In this document: positions 8,945-18,121 of the stretch, piece after piece
Layout: the number at the start of each line of letters is the position of its first letter
Position numbering within the stretch: position 1 is the first letter of the stretch
NCBI RefSeq assembly: GCF_014203595.1
Contig: NZ_JACHJK010000013.1
Location: forward strand, 1-64,000
Length of the DNA: 64,000 bases
Direction of reading: 5' to 3'
Source: Streptomyces echinatus
Lineage (GTDB): Bacteria; Actinomycetota; Actinomycetes; Streptomycetales; Streptomycetaceae
Notes under the pieces: generated by a model
Databases searched by the model: none
The model's input: only the letters and a program-made list of their open reading frames with translations
Told to the model about the DNA's origin: nothing
Made by a program: the position numbers and the translations under genes

Positions 8945-10441
8945 CTATGCCGCCGCACCGGCGGTGGACTGCCGTACGGCCGCGCGGCGGGCCGCCGAGG
9001 CGGGGCGGCGTCGGCCGCGTGAGGTGGCGCCACGCTTCTTGGGGCGTTCGACCACCGGTGCGGTGATGACGACCGGGATGCCGGAGGGGGCCTGGGCGCC
9101 GGTGATGCGGTGCAGGGCCTCTTCGCCGGCGCGGACCTGGGTGGTCTGCGGGACGATGCCGGCCGCTGCCATGAGGCGGGTCATGCTGCGGCGCTGGTTC
9201 GGGGTGACGAGGGTGACGACGCTGCCGGACTCTCCCGCGCGGGCGGTACGGCCGCCGCGGTGGAGGTAGTCCTTGGGGTCGGTCGGCGGATCGACATTGA
9301 CGACGAGGTCGAGGCTGTCGACGTGGATGCCGCGCGCCGCGACGTTGGTCGCTACCAGCACGTTGACGTGTCCGGTCTTGAACTGTGCCAACGTGCGGGT
9401 GCGCTGTGGCTGTGACTTCCCGCCGTGCAGGGCGGCGGCCCGTACCCCGCTGTTCAGGAGGTGCTCGGTGAGGCCGTCGACGGCGTGCTTGGTGTCGAGG
9501 AACATGATCACGCGGCCGTCGCGTGCGGCGATCTGGGTGGTTGCCGTGTGCTTGTCGGCGCCGTGAACGTGGAGCACGTGGTGCTCCATCGTGGTGACCG
9601 CGCCGGCCGAGGGGTCGACGGAGTGCACGACGGGGTCACTGAGGTAGCGGCGCACGAGCAGGTCGACGTTGCGGTCGAGAGTGGCGGAGAACAGCATGCG
9701 CTGGCCTTCGGGGCGGACCTGGTCGAGAAGGGCGGTGACCTGCGGCATGAAGCCCATGTCGGCCATCTGGTCGGCCTCGTCGAGGACAGTGACGGAAACC
9801 TGGTCCAGCCGGCAGTCGCCGCGGTCGATGAGGTCTTTGAGGCGTCCCGGTGTGGCGACGACGACCTCGGCGCCACCGCGCAGCGCGCTCGCCTGCCGGC
9901 CGATCGGCATTCCGCCCACCACCGTGGCCAGCCGCAGCCTCACGGAGCGGGCGTACGGGGCGAGCGCGTCGGTGACCTGCTGCGCCAGCTCACGCGTGGG
10001 TACGAGGACCAGCCCCAGCGGCTGCCTGGCCTCGGCGCGCTGCCCGGCCGTACGGGCCAGCAACGCCAGCCCGAATGCGAGGGTCTTGCCGGAGCCGGTG
10101 CGGCCACGGCCCAGTACGTCGCGGCCGGCGAGGGAATTCGGCAGGGTCGCGGCCTGGATCGGGAAGGGTACGGTCACGCCTTGCGAGCTGAGCGCGCCCA
10201 GCAGCGCCCGGGGCATGTCGAGATCGGCGAAGCCCTCCGCGGCGGGGAGCGCGGGAGTGATCGTCCTGGGCAGCGCGAACTCCCCCTGGACCGCGGCGGG
10301 CCGGCGGCCGTAACCACCGGAACGGCCCGGCCCGCCGGAGCGGCTCCTGGCCGACGAACCGAATCGGCTGCCACCCCTGCCGGAGTCGGTACTGCCGTTA
10401 CGGGTGCGGGTGAAGCGGTCGTTCGTGCGTGTGCGGTTCAT
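8945..10441 (-). CDS. DEAD-box RNA helicase
   Basis: A 498-residue ATP-dependent RNA helicase. It has a basic Arg/Gly/Ser-rich N-terminus (about residues 1-50) followed by the two RecA-like domains. Motifs are visible in order: Walker A GRGRTGSGKT, PTRELAQQ, DEADQMADMGF (DEAD), SAT, VATNVAARGIHVD, and HRGGRTARAG. The C-terminal tail is basic (RPKKRGATSRGRRR). It probably unwinds structured RNA at low temperature or under stress; the cold-shock protein gene upstream supports this. The ATG at 10439-10441 has an AGGAAGG ribosome site, so the longer in-frame start is not needed. Confidence 0.92.
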   Translation of the reverse strand: MNRTRTNDRFTRTRNGSTDSGRGGSRFGSSARSRSGGPGRSGGYGRRPAAVQGEFALPRTITPALPAAEGFADLDMPRALLGALSSQGVTVPFPIQAATLPNSLAGRDVLGRGRTGSGKTLAFGLALLARTAGQRAEARQPLGLVLVPTRELAQQVTDALAPYARSVRLRLATVVGGMPIGRQASALRGGAEVVVATPGRLKDLIDRGDCRLDQVSVTVLDEADQMADMGFMPQVTALLDQVRPEGQRMLFSATLDRNVDLLVRRYLSDPVVHSVDPSAGAVTTMEHHVLHVHGADKHTATTQIAARDGRVIMFLDTKHAVDGLTEHLLNSGVRAAALHGGKSQPQRTRTLAQFKTGHVNVLVATNVAARGIHVDSLDLVVNVDPPTDPKDYLHRGGRTARAGESGSVVTLVTPNQRRSMTRLMAAAGIVPQTTQVRAGEEALHRITGAQAPSGIPVVITAPVVERPKKRGATSRGRRRPASAARRAAVRQSTAGAAA

Positions 10442-10727
10442 GCGGAACCTTCCTCGATGCGGCACATATCAAGGAATTCCCGCAGCGATCAGCAGCACAG
10501 AGAATTGCAAGAATGGACCGATGGAATACGAAAGCGAATCTGACGGACGAAAAATCCGTGCGACACAGGAGCTGGAATGAGTGGCGCGAAGCGGACGCAA
10601 CGTTCGGGCGTCCGCCACGATGAAGCCATGAAGGGATGCGTGCACCCCTGAAGGATGCCCCGTATGCGGCGAGCCTACGGGTTTCCTGGTTGTCGTCCGC
10701 AGGCGAAACCACTGCGGGAAAATGCGA

Positions 10728-10769
10728 GTAGCTGGGGCCCGCACCCCGAAGGACGCGGGCCCCAGCTAC
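10728..10769 (-). terminator. Terminator of the cold-shock gene
   Basis: A perfect 15-bp inverted repeat (10728-10742 and 10755-10769, GTAGCTGGGGCCCGC and its complement) with a 12-base loop lies 20 bases beyond the stop codon of the cold-shock gene on the minus strand. Confidence 0.75.
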
Positions 10770-10788
10770 GACTACGCGACAGTCGGCG

Positions 10789-10992
10789 TCAGGCGAGAAC
10801 GATGTTCTCGGCCGTCGGGCCCTTCTGGCCCTGCGCGATGTCGAAGGTCACCTTCTGGCCCTCCAGCAGCTCGCGGAAGCCCTGGGCGGCAATGTTCGAG
10901 TAGTGGGCGAATACATCAGCGCCGCCACCGTCCTGCTCGATGAAGCCGAAGCCCTTTTCCGCGTTGAACCACTTCACGGTACCAGCAGCCAT
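10789..10992 (-). CDS. Cold-shock protein (CspA family)
   Basis: A 67-residue single cold-shock domain: MAAGTVKWFNAEKGFGFIEQ..., with the RNA-binding motifs KGFGFI (RNP1) and VFAHY (RNP2) and the usual C-terminus TAENIVLA. It binds single-stranded RNA/DNA as a chaperone. The start at 10992 is supported by AAAGGAG upstream. The length fits the family exactly. It is transcribed toward the DEAD helicase but separated from it by a strong terminator, so the two are probably independent units of one stress locus. Confidence 0.93.
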   Translation of the reverse strand: MAAGTVKWFNAEKGFGFIEQDGGGADVFAHYSNIAAQGFRELLEGQKVTFDIAQGQKGPTAENIVLA

Positions 10993-11893
10993 GTCATTTC
11001 TCCTTTGGGGCAGTCCATCGGGATCCGCACTGCGCGGACCCCGTGTCGCCGCGATGATCACCCCGCCCGGAAAAAGACCGGATAACAAAAGTGCTTCCAG
11101 TGGCGCAGGCGCCGCCCGGAGGGCACTTGAAGTTTGGGAACCACAACTGCAACTGACATCGACAGTAGCACGCCGCAGCGGCCTGTGTACGGTGAAGAAT
11201 CCCACCCCCACTTAATGCGATAGAGAATCTGTCTGCCTGTCCCGTTGAAATCTCAGCTCGCGGGCACAGATATTGGACCCAGCCGGGCGTAGCGTTTCGG
11301 GAAGTATTGGGGGCACGCCCAGCGGGCGCCGGTAAGCGTCACGTTCCGGCACACGCGCGGGAGCGGCCATACGGAGACCATCGAGGACCAGAGCGTCGAT
11401 CAGCTCGGTGGAGGCAGCAGCATCCTGGCGCGGCAACGCCGTGATCACGAAGAAAGCCCAGCTGATGGATCAGTAGCCGACCCTCGACGACCTTCACCAG
11501 CGGGAACGCGTCCTGCGGCAGGTGGTGCAGCTGGTCTTCAGCCATGCCTTCATGGGAGAGACGGTGCTGGGGGCCCGCCGTACGAGCCTCAGGCCCGGAC
11601 GGCGAGGAACTGACGACAGCCGCAGTCGTTTGACAGCGGTACAGGGGCACGCAAGGTGCGCAACACCGGCCGCGTACCCTCGGACAAGGCAGTGCCCTCA
11701 TCCCGGAATTCCAGTTCGGCGGCGCCACCGACCCGAGCCAACCGCATCTGGGCCATTCCCCCAGACGAGTCCCCCGGCTATGCCCCGCCCGCGACGCGCG
11801 CACGGGCATGCGCACGTCGCGGGCCACTGCACGGTACGCGCGACTGGATAGCGCGAGTGCCGGTGAAGCGGTTAGATCGCGGGACTCATCGAC
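10993..11893. other. 900-bp region without a supported gene
   Basis: It contains the upstream region of the cold-shock gene (about 10993-11200). Next is a minus-strand stretch reading PILPETLRPAGSNICARELRFQ and scattered short frames on both strands, none with a family I recognise. Frame quality is poor and changes often, as expected for decayed DNA between mobile-element remnants. No RNA gene was recognised. Confidence 0.4.
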
Positions 11894-12136
11894 TCAGCCG
11901 CCGCTCTTGCGCCTGAACGACCGCTGGCTCGCAGCCGGGCCGTGCGCCGAACGCACCTTTGACGCATCGGACTTGGCGGCCATATCAGCGGCATCCGCCT
12001 GCACACCGCGCTTGCGCGCCAGGGCTTCGCGGAACTTGCGCTTGAGGTCGTAGTTGCCGTCGCTGTCCGGCTCCAGAGGGGACGTCTCGGGGGCAGCCGG
12101 CTCCGAACCTTCCGTAGATACGGGCTCTGCGGTCAT
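11894..12136 (-). CDS. DUF5302-like small protein
   Basis: An 80-residue hydrophilic protein: an acidic N-terminus (MTAEPVSTEGSEPAAPET...), the core NYDLKRKFREALARKRG, and a basic tail SQRSFRRKSGG. This organisation matches the short actinobacterial DUF5302 family, of unknown function. The start at 12136 is supported by CCAGGAGGTCACC directly upstream. No partner is obvious; it is monocistronic. Confidence 0.7.
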   Translation of the reverse strand: MTAEPVSTEGSEPAAPETSPLEPDSDGNYDLKRKFREALARKRGVQADAADMAAKSDASKVRSAHGPAASQRSFRRKSGG

Positions 12137-12334
12137 GGTGACCTCCTGGGTTCGGGGGGGGTGGGCAAGCACAGCTTGTCATGCCGGGCGCAGTGCGAGA
12201 CGCCGGCAACATCATCCTGCTCCGTTTCGGCGGGCCTCCCTCTCGCGGCCAAAGGCGTTGACTTCGTAGGTGAGGCACACAGGACGGCTTCGGATCGGGC
12301 CGAGGGTTGTCGATCCCGTGGCCAGGCTGCCAGG

Positions 12335-12355
12335 GCAACGGCTCTCAGCCGTTGC
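12335..12355. repeat. Short perfect inverted repeat
   Basis: GCAACGGCT and AGCCGTTGC flank a CTC loop (9-bp stem) in the 330-base gap between the DUF5302-like gene and the broken regulator. Its role is unknown; it could be a terminator or operator. Confidence 0.4.
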
Positions 12356-12465
12356 GATGCACGAGGGCGGTCCTGCGAGCCTCGGCGAGCTTGCGGGCCT
12401 CGCCCGCCTTTCGGGACCTGCCGCCGGCGCCGCGGGAGGGCCCTTGCTGGTGCCGAGGCGTCGAC

Positions 12466-13487
12466 ATGTTCCTCGCCGGTGACCCGCACGCAGAACGCTG
12501 CCTGGCCGAACTACGCTGCCTGCTGGCCGAGCAGAACCATCTCGCGGTGGGCTTCGTCGTCAGTGCGATCGAGGTGATGCTCGCCGTCCGAGCGGGCCGC
12601 CTCGAACAGGCCGAGGCCCTGGCCGAGGTCTGTACCGAGCGAGGGCAGGTCGCCGGGGATGTCAACGCCTCGGTATGGCAAGCCTCACATCTGGTGACGA
12701 TCCGCTGGTATCAGGGACGGGTGGTCGAGCTTGGGCCGCTACTCGGTGATCTCGTCAACTCCCCGACGCTGGGCGCCGTGGACGACCATGCACGGCGTCG
12801 CGGAGGCGGCCTATCTCCTCGACGACGCCGCTACGGCGGCACGGCTCTACGAGCTGTTGAGCCCGTATCAACACCTGCCCATGGCGGGCAGCCTCGCCGT
12901 CGCCTGCTTCGGCTCGGCTCAACACGCTTTGGTCGTTGCTTCGTTGACCACGGGAGACGTCGATCGGGCCGTGGACCACCTGCGGGCCGCGGTGAGGCAG
13001 AACCTGGCCCTGCAGCGCCGTGGTGGAGCACAGCGTGGGGATGCTCCATCTGGCAGTGCTGATCGCCAACCCGCGCCAGGAGATACGAGCCGTCGACCTC
13101 GTGACGGGGCTGACCGCGCTGACCAAGGCCACCGAGCATTCACCCCTGTCCGAACAGCCCGTCCTGGACCGCGTGGCGACGCAGGAGTATCGCAGGCGCC
13201 TGGCCCGGCTGCGCGCCGAACTGGACGAGTCGAAGGCGGCCGGCGACCACGAACGCGCCGCCGCCGTCCAAGGTGAACACGACTGGCTGGTGAGTCAACT
13301 GGCGGGTGCCACGGGCCTCAGCGGACGCGCCCGCCGCTTCCCCGAAGGCGAGGAGCGCTCCCGGATCGCCGTGAGCAAGGCCATCCGCCGGGCACTGGAC
13401 CGGATTGCGACAGCCGACGCCGTGATCGGCGAGCACCTGCGGCTCACGGTGCACACCGGAGCGCGGTGCTCGTACTGGCCCGCGTGA
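12466..13487 (+). pseudogene. Broken LuxR/AfsR-type regulator with helical repeats
   Basis: The C-terminal, TPR-like part of a large ATPase regulator lies in three consecutive frames. The first reads LAGDPHAERCLAELRCLLAEQNHLAVGFVVSAIEVMLA. After a shift near 12790 the second reads GVAEAAYLLDDAATAARLYELLSPYQHLPM. After another near 13020 the third reads EHSVGMLHLAVLIANPRQEIRAVDLVTGL and continues to RARRFPEGEERSRIAVSKAIRRALDRI. The last motif is the usual C-terminal signature of a Streptomyces ATPase/TPR protein family. The ATP-binding N-terminus is missing. Two frameshifts and truncation make this a pseudogene. Confidence 0.65.
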
Positions 13488-13963
13488 AGGCTGTCCTGCC
13501 ACGGCCCTGTTCGACTCGCAGAGAGTGCGTAGTGGGCAGGACGGGTACGACCCGAGCGCGTACCCCGTGGCGGTGCCGCCAGAACCGCCACCAGCGGCAC
13601 CGCCCGCCCGTCATCGAGGGCCGTTGTCCAGGCAGACCTGGAGGGTCGCGCCGGGATCGACCGCGCCTTTCCGAACCCGCGGTGACCGTCACGACCACGC
13701 CGGTCGAGTCGCGGGACGTCGTGACGGAGCAGGCGGTGTTCTGGGCCCGACGTCGGCCTGCGTATTCTCGACAATGGACAGCCGGCGGCCGACTCCACCT
13801 GCTGCCCGCCGCCCGCCGGTTTCCTGCGCCATCTCAGCCGCATACCACCGAAGCAGTCGCCGGACACGAACCCGCACCGGCCTGTGGTCGGCGATCAGGC
13901 CGAACGCGGTTACTTTCTCCGCCGACGCGATCAGCTGACCCCACCCGAAAAAGGACCCCACTC
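13488..13963. other. Intergenic, no gene supported
   Basis: Only short, low-quality frames are present on either strand. A minus-strand stretch (ASAEKVTAFGLIADHRP) shows some coding-like composition but has no start or known family. No repeats or RNA genes were seen. Confidence 0.35.
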
Positions 13964-14278
13964 ATGACCCCCGATGAACTCTTCGACGACATCGCGGCCG
14001 ACCTCGCCCACCGCGGCGCCATCTCCGGCGCCATGTTCGGCAAGCGCGCCCTCAAGGCCCATGGCAAGGCCTTCGCCTGCCTCAAGGACGACCGCCTCGC
14101 CTTCAAACTCGGGGACGGCACCCCCGCCCACGCCGAAGCCCTCGCCCTCCAGGGGGCTGAACTCTTCGACCCGTCCGGCAATCACCGCCCCTTCAAGGAC
14201 TGGGTCGCCGTCCCTCACACGTACGCCGCTCAGTGGCCTGAACTGGCCGAAGCCGCGCTGAGCAGCCTCACTTCCTGA
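13964..14278 (+). CDS. TfoX N-terminal domain protein
   Basis: A 104-residue protein reading MTPDELFDDIAADLAHRGAISGAMFGKRALKAHGKAFACLKDDRLAFKLG.... This matches the TfoX/Sxy N-terminal domain, a small alpha/beta fold; MFGKRALK and KDDRLAFKL are typical. In gamma-proteobacteria TfoX controls competence, but stand-alone N domains in actinobacteria have no defined role. The ATG follows AAAAAGGACC. It is monocistronic, and the length is normal for stand-alone TfoX-N proteins. Confidence 0.8.
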   Translation: MTPDELFDDIAADLAHRGAISGAMFGKRALKAHGKAFACLKDDRLAFKLGDGTPAHAEALALQGAELFDPSGNHRPFKDWVAVPHTYAAQWPELAEAALSSLTS

Positions 14279-14373
14279 CCCAGCCGACGGCCGCACCGAC
14301 CGGAAACGCCTCCTGGTTCCTTCGGACAACAGCACGGTCTGACGGCGAGTGCGCCCGACGAGGCTCACCCGTT

Positions 14374-15291
14374 TCAGACCTCAACGGTGTCTCGGTTCTT
14401 GATCGTCACGGCCGCGCGGCGCAGTTCGCCGAAGGTCATGCGTACGGCTCGTCGTGCCATGCGTTCGGGACGATGCAGCACATCGATGTGGCGCCGGGCA
14501 TGCACGCCCCTGAGTGGCCTGAGGACCACCGCGGGATGCGGACGTGTCGTCCAGCGTGGCATCAAGGCCAGGCCGCCTCCGGCCGCGACCGTCTCGGCGA
14601 CCACAGCGAATTCGTTGATGCGATGCACGATGTCGAGCCGCCGGTTGGCGGCGGCCGCGATGGCGTCGACGGTGGACATGAGCGGGAAGCCGTCGTGCAC
14701 GGTGATCCAGGGCTGGTCCGCGACATCATGGGGAGTGACGTGCTGCTTGGCGGCCAGCGGGTGGTCGGCCGGCATGGCGATGTCCAGTGGTTCGCGCAAC
14801 AGAGTGATCGAGGACACCGTGTCGGGCCATGGGGGCTCATGGTCGAGGTGGTGCGCGAGCACGAGGTCATAGTCCCTGGTCAATCGGGGGAATACGTCCC
14901 GCGCGACATCCTCGTCCGCGAGCGAGAGACGAGGGCAGCCAGGGGTGGCGGCCCGCCAGCGGATGAGAAGCGGGAAGAAGGCCGATGCCGCGCTGTGGAA
15001 GGCCGCCACCCCCACCTCCGCGTCCGGCTGGTCGATGAAGTCGTCGATGACATGCCGTGCCCTGGCCAGTGCCGTCGCCACCTCGATCGCCGCTGCGGCC
15101 AGGGCCTGCCCCGCATCCGTCAGCACCAGCCGCCGTCCCTCACGCTCGGTGAGGGGGACGGGGATCGAACGTTGCAGCAGTCGCAGCTGCTGCGAGACCG
15201 CCGAGGGCGTCATCAGCAGTGCCTCGGCCACGGCGGTGACGCTTCCCAGCTCACCCAGTTCCCGCAGGATGCGCAGTTGGCGTTCGTTCAC
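14374..15291 (-). CDS. LysR-family transcriptional regulator
   Basis: A 305-residue protein with an N-terminal winged helix (about residues 1-60; LGSVTAVAEALLMTPSAVSQQLRLLQ) and a C-terminal periplasmic-binding-fold sensor domain (about 90-290). It is divergent from the EamA exporter at 15363, with about 70 bases between them, so it most likely controls that exporter and itself in response to the exported metabolite. The start gives MNERQLRILREL, a normal LysR beginning. The inducer is unknown. Confidence 0.88.
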   Translation of the reverse strand: MNERQLRILRELGELGSVTAVAEALLMTPSAVSQQLRLLQRSIPVPLTEREGRRLVLTDAGQALAAAAIEVATALARARHVIDDFIDQPDAEVGVAAFHSAASAFFPLLIRWRAATPGCPRLSLADEDVARDVFPRLTRDYDLVLAHHLDHEPPWPDTVSSITLLREPLDIAMPADHPLAAKQHVTPHDVADQPWITVHDGFPLMSTVDAIAAAANRRLDIVHRINEFAVVAETVAAGGGLALMPRWTTRPHPAVVLRPLRGVHARRHIDVLHRPERMARRAVRMTFGELRRAAVTIKNRDTVEV

Positions 15292-15362
15292 GCTTCAGTG
15301 TAGTGAAACTGAATCGTATGTGAAGAAGCCCGCTCTTGGCTTAAAGGTTCACGCGGTGCAGC

Positions 15363-16304
15363 GTGGGGGTCGTGCTTCAAGTCCGCCGCACTGACGCAGT
15401 GCTTCTCCTGGTCGCCGTCGTCTGGGGCTCCAGCTACCTCGCCGCGAAGACGGCCACGTCCGCGCTCCCCGTCCTGGTCGTGCTGTTCGCGCGCTACCTG
15501 CTCTCGGCGATCGCCTGCCTCGCTCTCGTCGCCGCCCGCCGCCGGAACAGGCGGTACACACGCGACGAAGTCCGTGTCGGAACGGTGCTCGGGATCACGC
15601 AGGCGGCTGTGCTGGTGCTGGAGACCTACGGCGTCGCGCACACCAGCGCGGCCAACGCCGGCCTGATCATCAGCCTGACCATCGTGCTCACCCCGCTCAT
15701 GGACCGCACGGCCGGCAGGTCCGGGCCACCGCCGCGCTTCTTCGCCGCCACCGGCTTGTGTCTGCTGGCCGTCGGGCTGCTCGTCTCCGGCAGCGGCTTC
15801 CACTCCCCCCGGACGGGCGACGTGCTCATGCTCGCCGCCGCGGTGGTCCGCGCGGCCCACGTCACGCTCGTGGGCCGGCTCACCCGCAGCCGGAAGGTGC
15901 GACCCCTGCATGCCACGGCGATCCAGACGGTCGTCGGCACCGCTCTCTTCTCCGTGCCCGCCGCCGTCAGCGGCCTGCCGGCGCTGGGCCGTACCGATGC
16001 CGCAGTCTGGACCCAGCTCCTCCATCTGGCGCTGCTGTGCAGTGTGTTCGCCTTCCTCGCCCAGACCTGGGCGGTGCAACGCAGCTCTGCGAGCCGGGCC
16101 AGCCTGCTGCTGGGCACCGAGCCGGTCTGGGCCGTCGCGTTCGGCATCGGCCTGGGTGGCGAACGGTTCACCGCGGTCACCGCGCTCGGCGCCGCTCTCA
16201 TGGTGGTCGGAACGTACTGGGGACAGGCAATCGAGCGCACGCACCGCATCGGCAAGCAAGAGGAAGAGACGTCATGCCCGGCCACGACACTTACCAGCGT
16301 CTGA
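15363..16304 (+). CDS. EamA/DMT-family exporter
   Basis: About 313 residues with ten hydrophobic helices in two EamA halves. The first half contains AVVWGSSYLAAKTATSALPVLVVLFARYLLSA; the second contains LGTEPVWAVAFGIGLGGERFT, the typical EamA end motif. Members export amino acids or other small metabolites. The GTG at 15363 is used, but a second GTG at 15372 is equally possible; no clear ribosome site exists. The 3' end overlaps the start of a truncated YbaK-like gene. LysR at 15291 is its likely regulator. Confidence 0.85.
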   Translation: MGVVLQVRRTDAVLLLVAVVWGSSYLAAKTATSALPVLVVLFARYLLSAIACLALVAARRRNRRYTRDEVRVGTVLGITQAAVLVLETYGVAHTSAANAGLIISLTIVLTPLMDRTAGRSGPPPRFFAATGLCLLAVGLLVSGSGFHSPRTGDVLMLAAAVVRAAHVTLVGRLTRSRKVRPLHATAIQTVVGTALFSVPAAVSGLPALGRTDAAVWTQLLHLALLCSVFAFLAQTWAVQRSSASRASLLLGTEPVWAVAFGIGLGGERFTAVTALGAALMVVGTYWGQAIERTHRIGKQEEETSCPATTLTSV

Positions 16305-16474
16305 TCAGTCTGCTGGACAGCACCGCGACCTCGTACCAGCTCATGGACCACGCACGCCGAACGCGGAGAACGTCGGGCACCGTCAGGTGCCGCAGGGGTT
16401 CGTCGCGGTGGTGGGGCGCCGGCTGCCGGGAGGCTCCCGCTCGTGCGCCGCGAGCGGCCGGACGAGGGTGAGGG
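16274..16474 (+). pseudogene. N-terminal stub of a YbaK/EbsC-like deacylase
   Basis: The ATG at 16274 has a good AAGAGGAAGAG site and begins MPGHDTYQRLISLLDSTATSYQLMDHA. This resembles the start of YbaK/prolyl-tRNA editing proteins (typically ...LIxLLDxxGxxYxLIDHxPEGRT). After about 28 residues the similarity ends and the frame becomes Arg-rich until a stop near 16474. It probably formed an operon with the EamA gene, then lost its body in a rearrangement at about 16.37 kb. Confidence 0.45.
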
Positions 16475-16477
16475 CCG

Positions 16478-17791
16478 TCAGGCGGGTGCCCGGACGCCCT
16501 CCTCCACCGCGGACGGTTCCGCCGCCAGGAACTCGACGACGGCCAGCAGGAACAGCAGGCACAGGGCGATGCCGACCACCACCCAGCCGGTGGGGTACGA
16601 CCACAGCAGGTAGACCAGCAACGCGGCGACGACCAGGATCCAGGTGATCCAGGTGCGGTACCGGCGCACGAAGGGGCCGACCGGGCCGGTGCGCAGCCCG
16701 GCCCGGTCGGCGGTGGCGCGCACCGCGCCGATGCCCGAGGTCCACAGCCGTCGCACGAGCCCGGCGTATCTGCCCGGACCGCTCAGCCAGGCGGCCAGGG
16801 CGATGATCACGGCGAGGGCCACGACCATGCGCACGGTGGTCTGCAGGAAGTGGGTCAGCGCGTCGTAGACGGCACCGGCGGCCCCCGGGGAGACGTCGGC
16901 GGGCAGGCGGTCGAGGTAGAGCACGCGGAAGATCCGCAGTCCGATACCGAGGAGCCCGGTGGTGACGGCGACACCGAGGCAGCCCGCGACCAGGGCCCGG
17001 CGACGCCGGACCGAGAGCAGCACACCCGCGGCCACCAGGACGACGGCCAGCACCGGCAGCCAGTTCCCGGCGAGCTGCAGGAGCCGGACGTACGTCTTGA
17101 TCTTGCCGATCTGGTCGGACCGCACGAGGGTCAGGTCGGTGTGCACCTCGGGGATGTGCCCGGCGGCGCCGATCCCCGCGTCGACGAGCCGCTGCTTGAG
17201 CCGGCCCAGCACGGGAGCCAGATCGAGCGTGACGGCGTCGTTCTTGAGTTGCACCGCGCCGCCGCCGCTTCCGGTGAGGGCCTTGTCGAGGGAGCGGTGG
17301 ATGTCGCGGTTGGCGTCGGTCCAGACGGTCTTGAAGGCGTCCGACGCGACGATCCTTTGCGCCTGGTCGTGGACGAAGCTGCGGACGGCCCCTTCGATCG
17401 CGTCACCGAGCCGGCCGCCCAGCGCCTTCTGCAGGCGGGGCCGGTCCTGCGGGGCCACGTCCGCGAGCAGGGCGGGCAGGTCGATGCGGCTCATCAGCGC
17501 GTCCGTGGCCCGGTTCGCGACGGCGTTCTGCACATCGGGGTTCGAGGCGAGCGGGGCGACCGTGGCCACGTAGCGGTCGGTGTCGTCCAGCTGGTCGGCG
17601 GCCCACGCGGCGACGACGGAGAGCGGGGCGAGGAGACAGCCGAGGACGATGAGCACCGCGGCGAGGGAGGACTTGACGCGGTGCCGGGGCGGCCGGGTCC
17701 GTTGGCTCTCGAGGGCCGCGACCCGTGCCCGCAGTTCCCGCATCGAGGCCTGTTCCGCAGGCTCGTCCGCGTGTGCGCCGCCGTCCGCCAC
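16478..17791 (-). CDS. Integral membrane protein with large extracytoplasmic domain
   Basis: A 437-residue protein. An N-terminal polar/coiled segment (RELRARVAALESQ) is followed by one membrane helix (SSLAAVLIVLGCLLAPLSVVAAWA). An approximately 190-residue soluble domain follows (DDTDRYVATVAPLASNPDVQNAVANRATDALMSRI...). Five more helices complete the protein. This architecture belongs to an actinobacterial membrane family of unknown function. The GTG at 17789-17791 follows GGGAGGTCACGG and is preferred to the upstream ATG. It is divergent from the YihY gene. Confidence 0.75.
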   Translation of the reverse strand: MADGGAHADEPAEQASMRELRARVAALESQRTRPPRHRVKSSLAAVLIVLGCLLAPLSVVAAWAADQLDDTDRYVATVAPLASNPDVQNAVANRATDALMSRIDLPALLADVAPQDRPRLQKALGGRLGDAIEGAVRSFVHDQAQRIVASDAFKTVWTDANRDIHRSLDKALTGSGGGAVQLKNDAVTLDLAPVLGRLKQRLVDAGIGAAGHIPEVHTDLTLVRSDQIGKIKTYVRLLQLAGNWLPVLAVVLVAAGVLLSVRRRRALVAGCLGVAVTTGLLGIGLRIFRVLYLDRLPADVSPGAAGAVYDALTHFLQTTVRMVVALAVIIALAAWLSGPGRYAGLVRRLWTSGIGAVRATADRAGLRTGPVGPFVRRYRTWITWILVVAALLVYLLWSYPTGWVVVGIALCLLFLLAVVEFLAAEPSAVEEGVRAPA

Positions 17792-17922
17792 CCGTGACCT
17801 CCCAGTCGATCGGTCCCCCTCCCGCAAGCCCAACCGCGACGGGGCGGACGCGCGAGCGGGAGTGGGCCGTTCGGCTCGCCCACGTCACGGACGGATGCGG
17901 CACATGCCGGGCGTACGAGGGG

Positions 17923-17958
17923 TCCTCCGCCGCGTGCCGGTCCTCCGCCGCGTGCCGG
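17923..17958. repeat. Two tandem 18-bp repeats in a divergent promoter region
   Basis: TCCTCCGCCGCGTGCCGG occurs twice head-to-tail in the 330-base intergenic region between the membrane protein (start 17791) and the YihY gene (start 18122). The rest of the gap (17792-18121) holds no gene. It may be a binding site or replication slippage. Confidence 0.5.
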
Positions 17959-18121
17959 GGGGGGCGGCCCGGCGGACGGTCGCGGAGCGCGTCCCGCGTC
18001 GCGGCGGCGTCCGGGCGCCCGATCGGTCCAGCCCGGCTCGCCTCCTCCGCGGTGGACCGCTTTGACTGTCGTACGACGAGGGCTGTCCGCCGGCGGGGCA
18101 GCGCACCGGTCGGGAGGCGGT

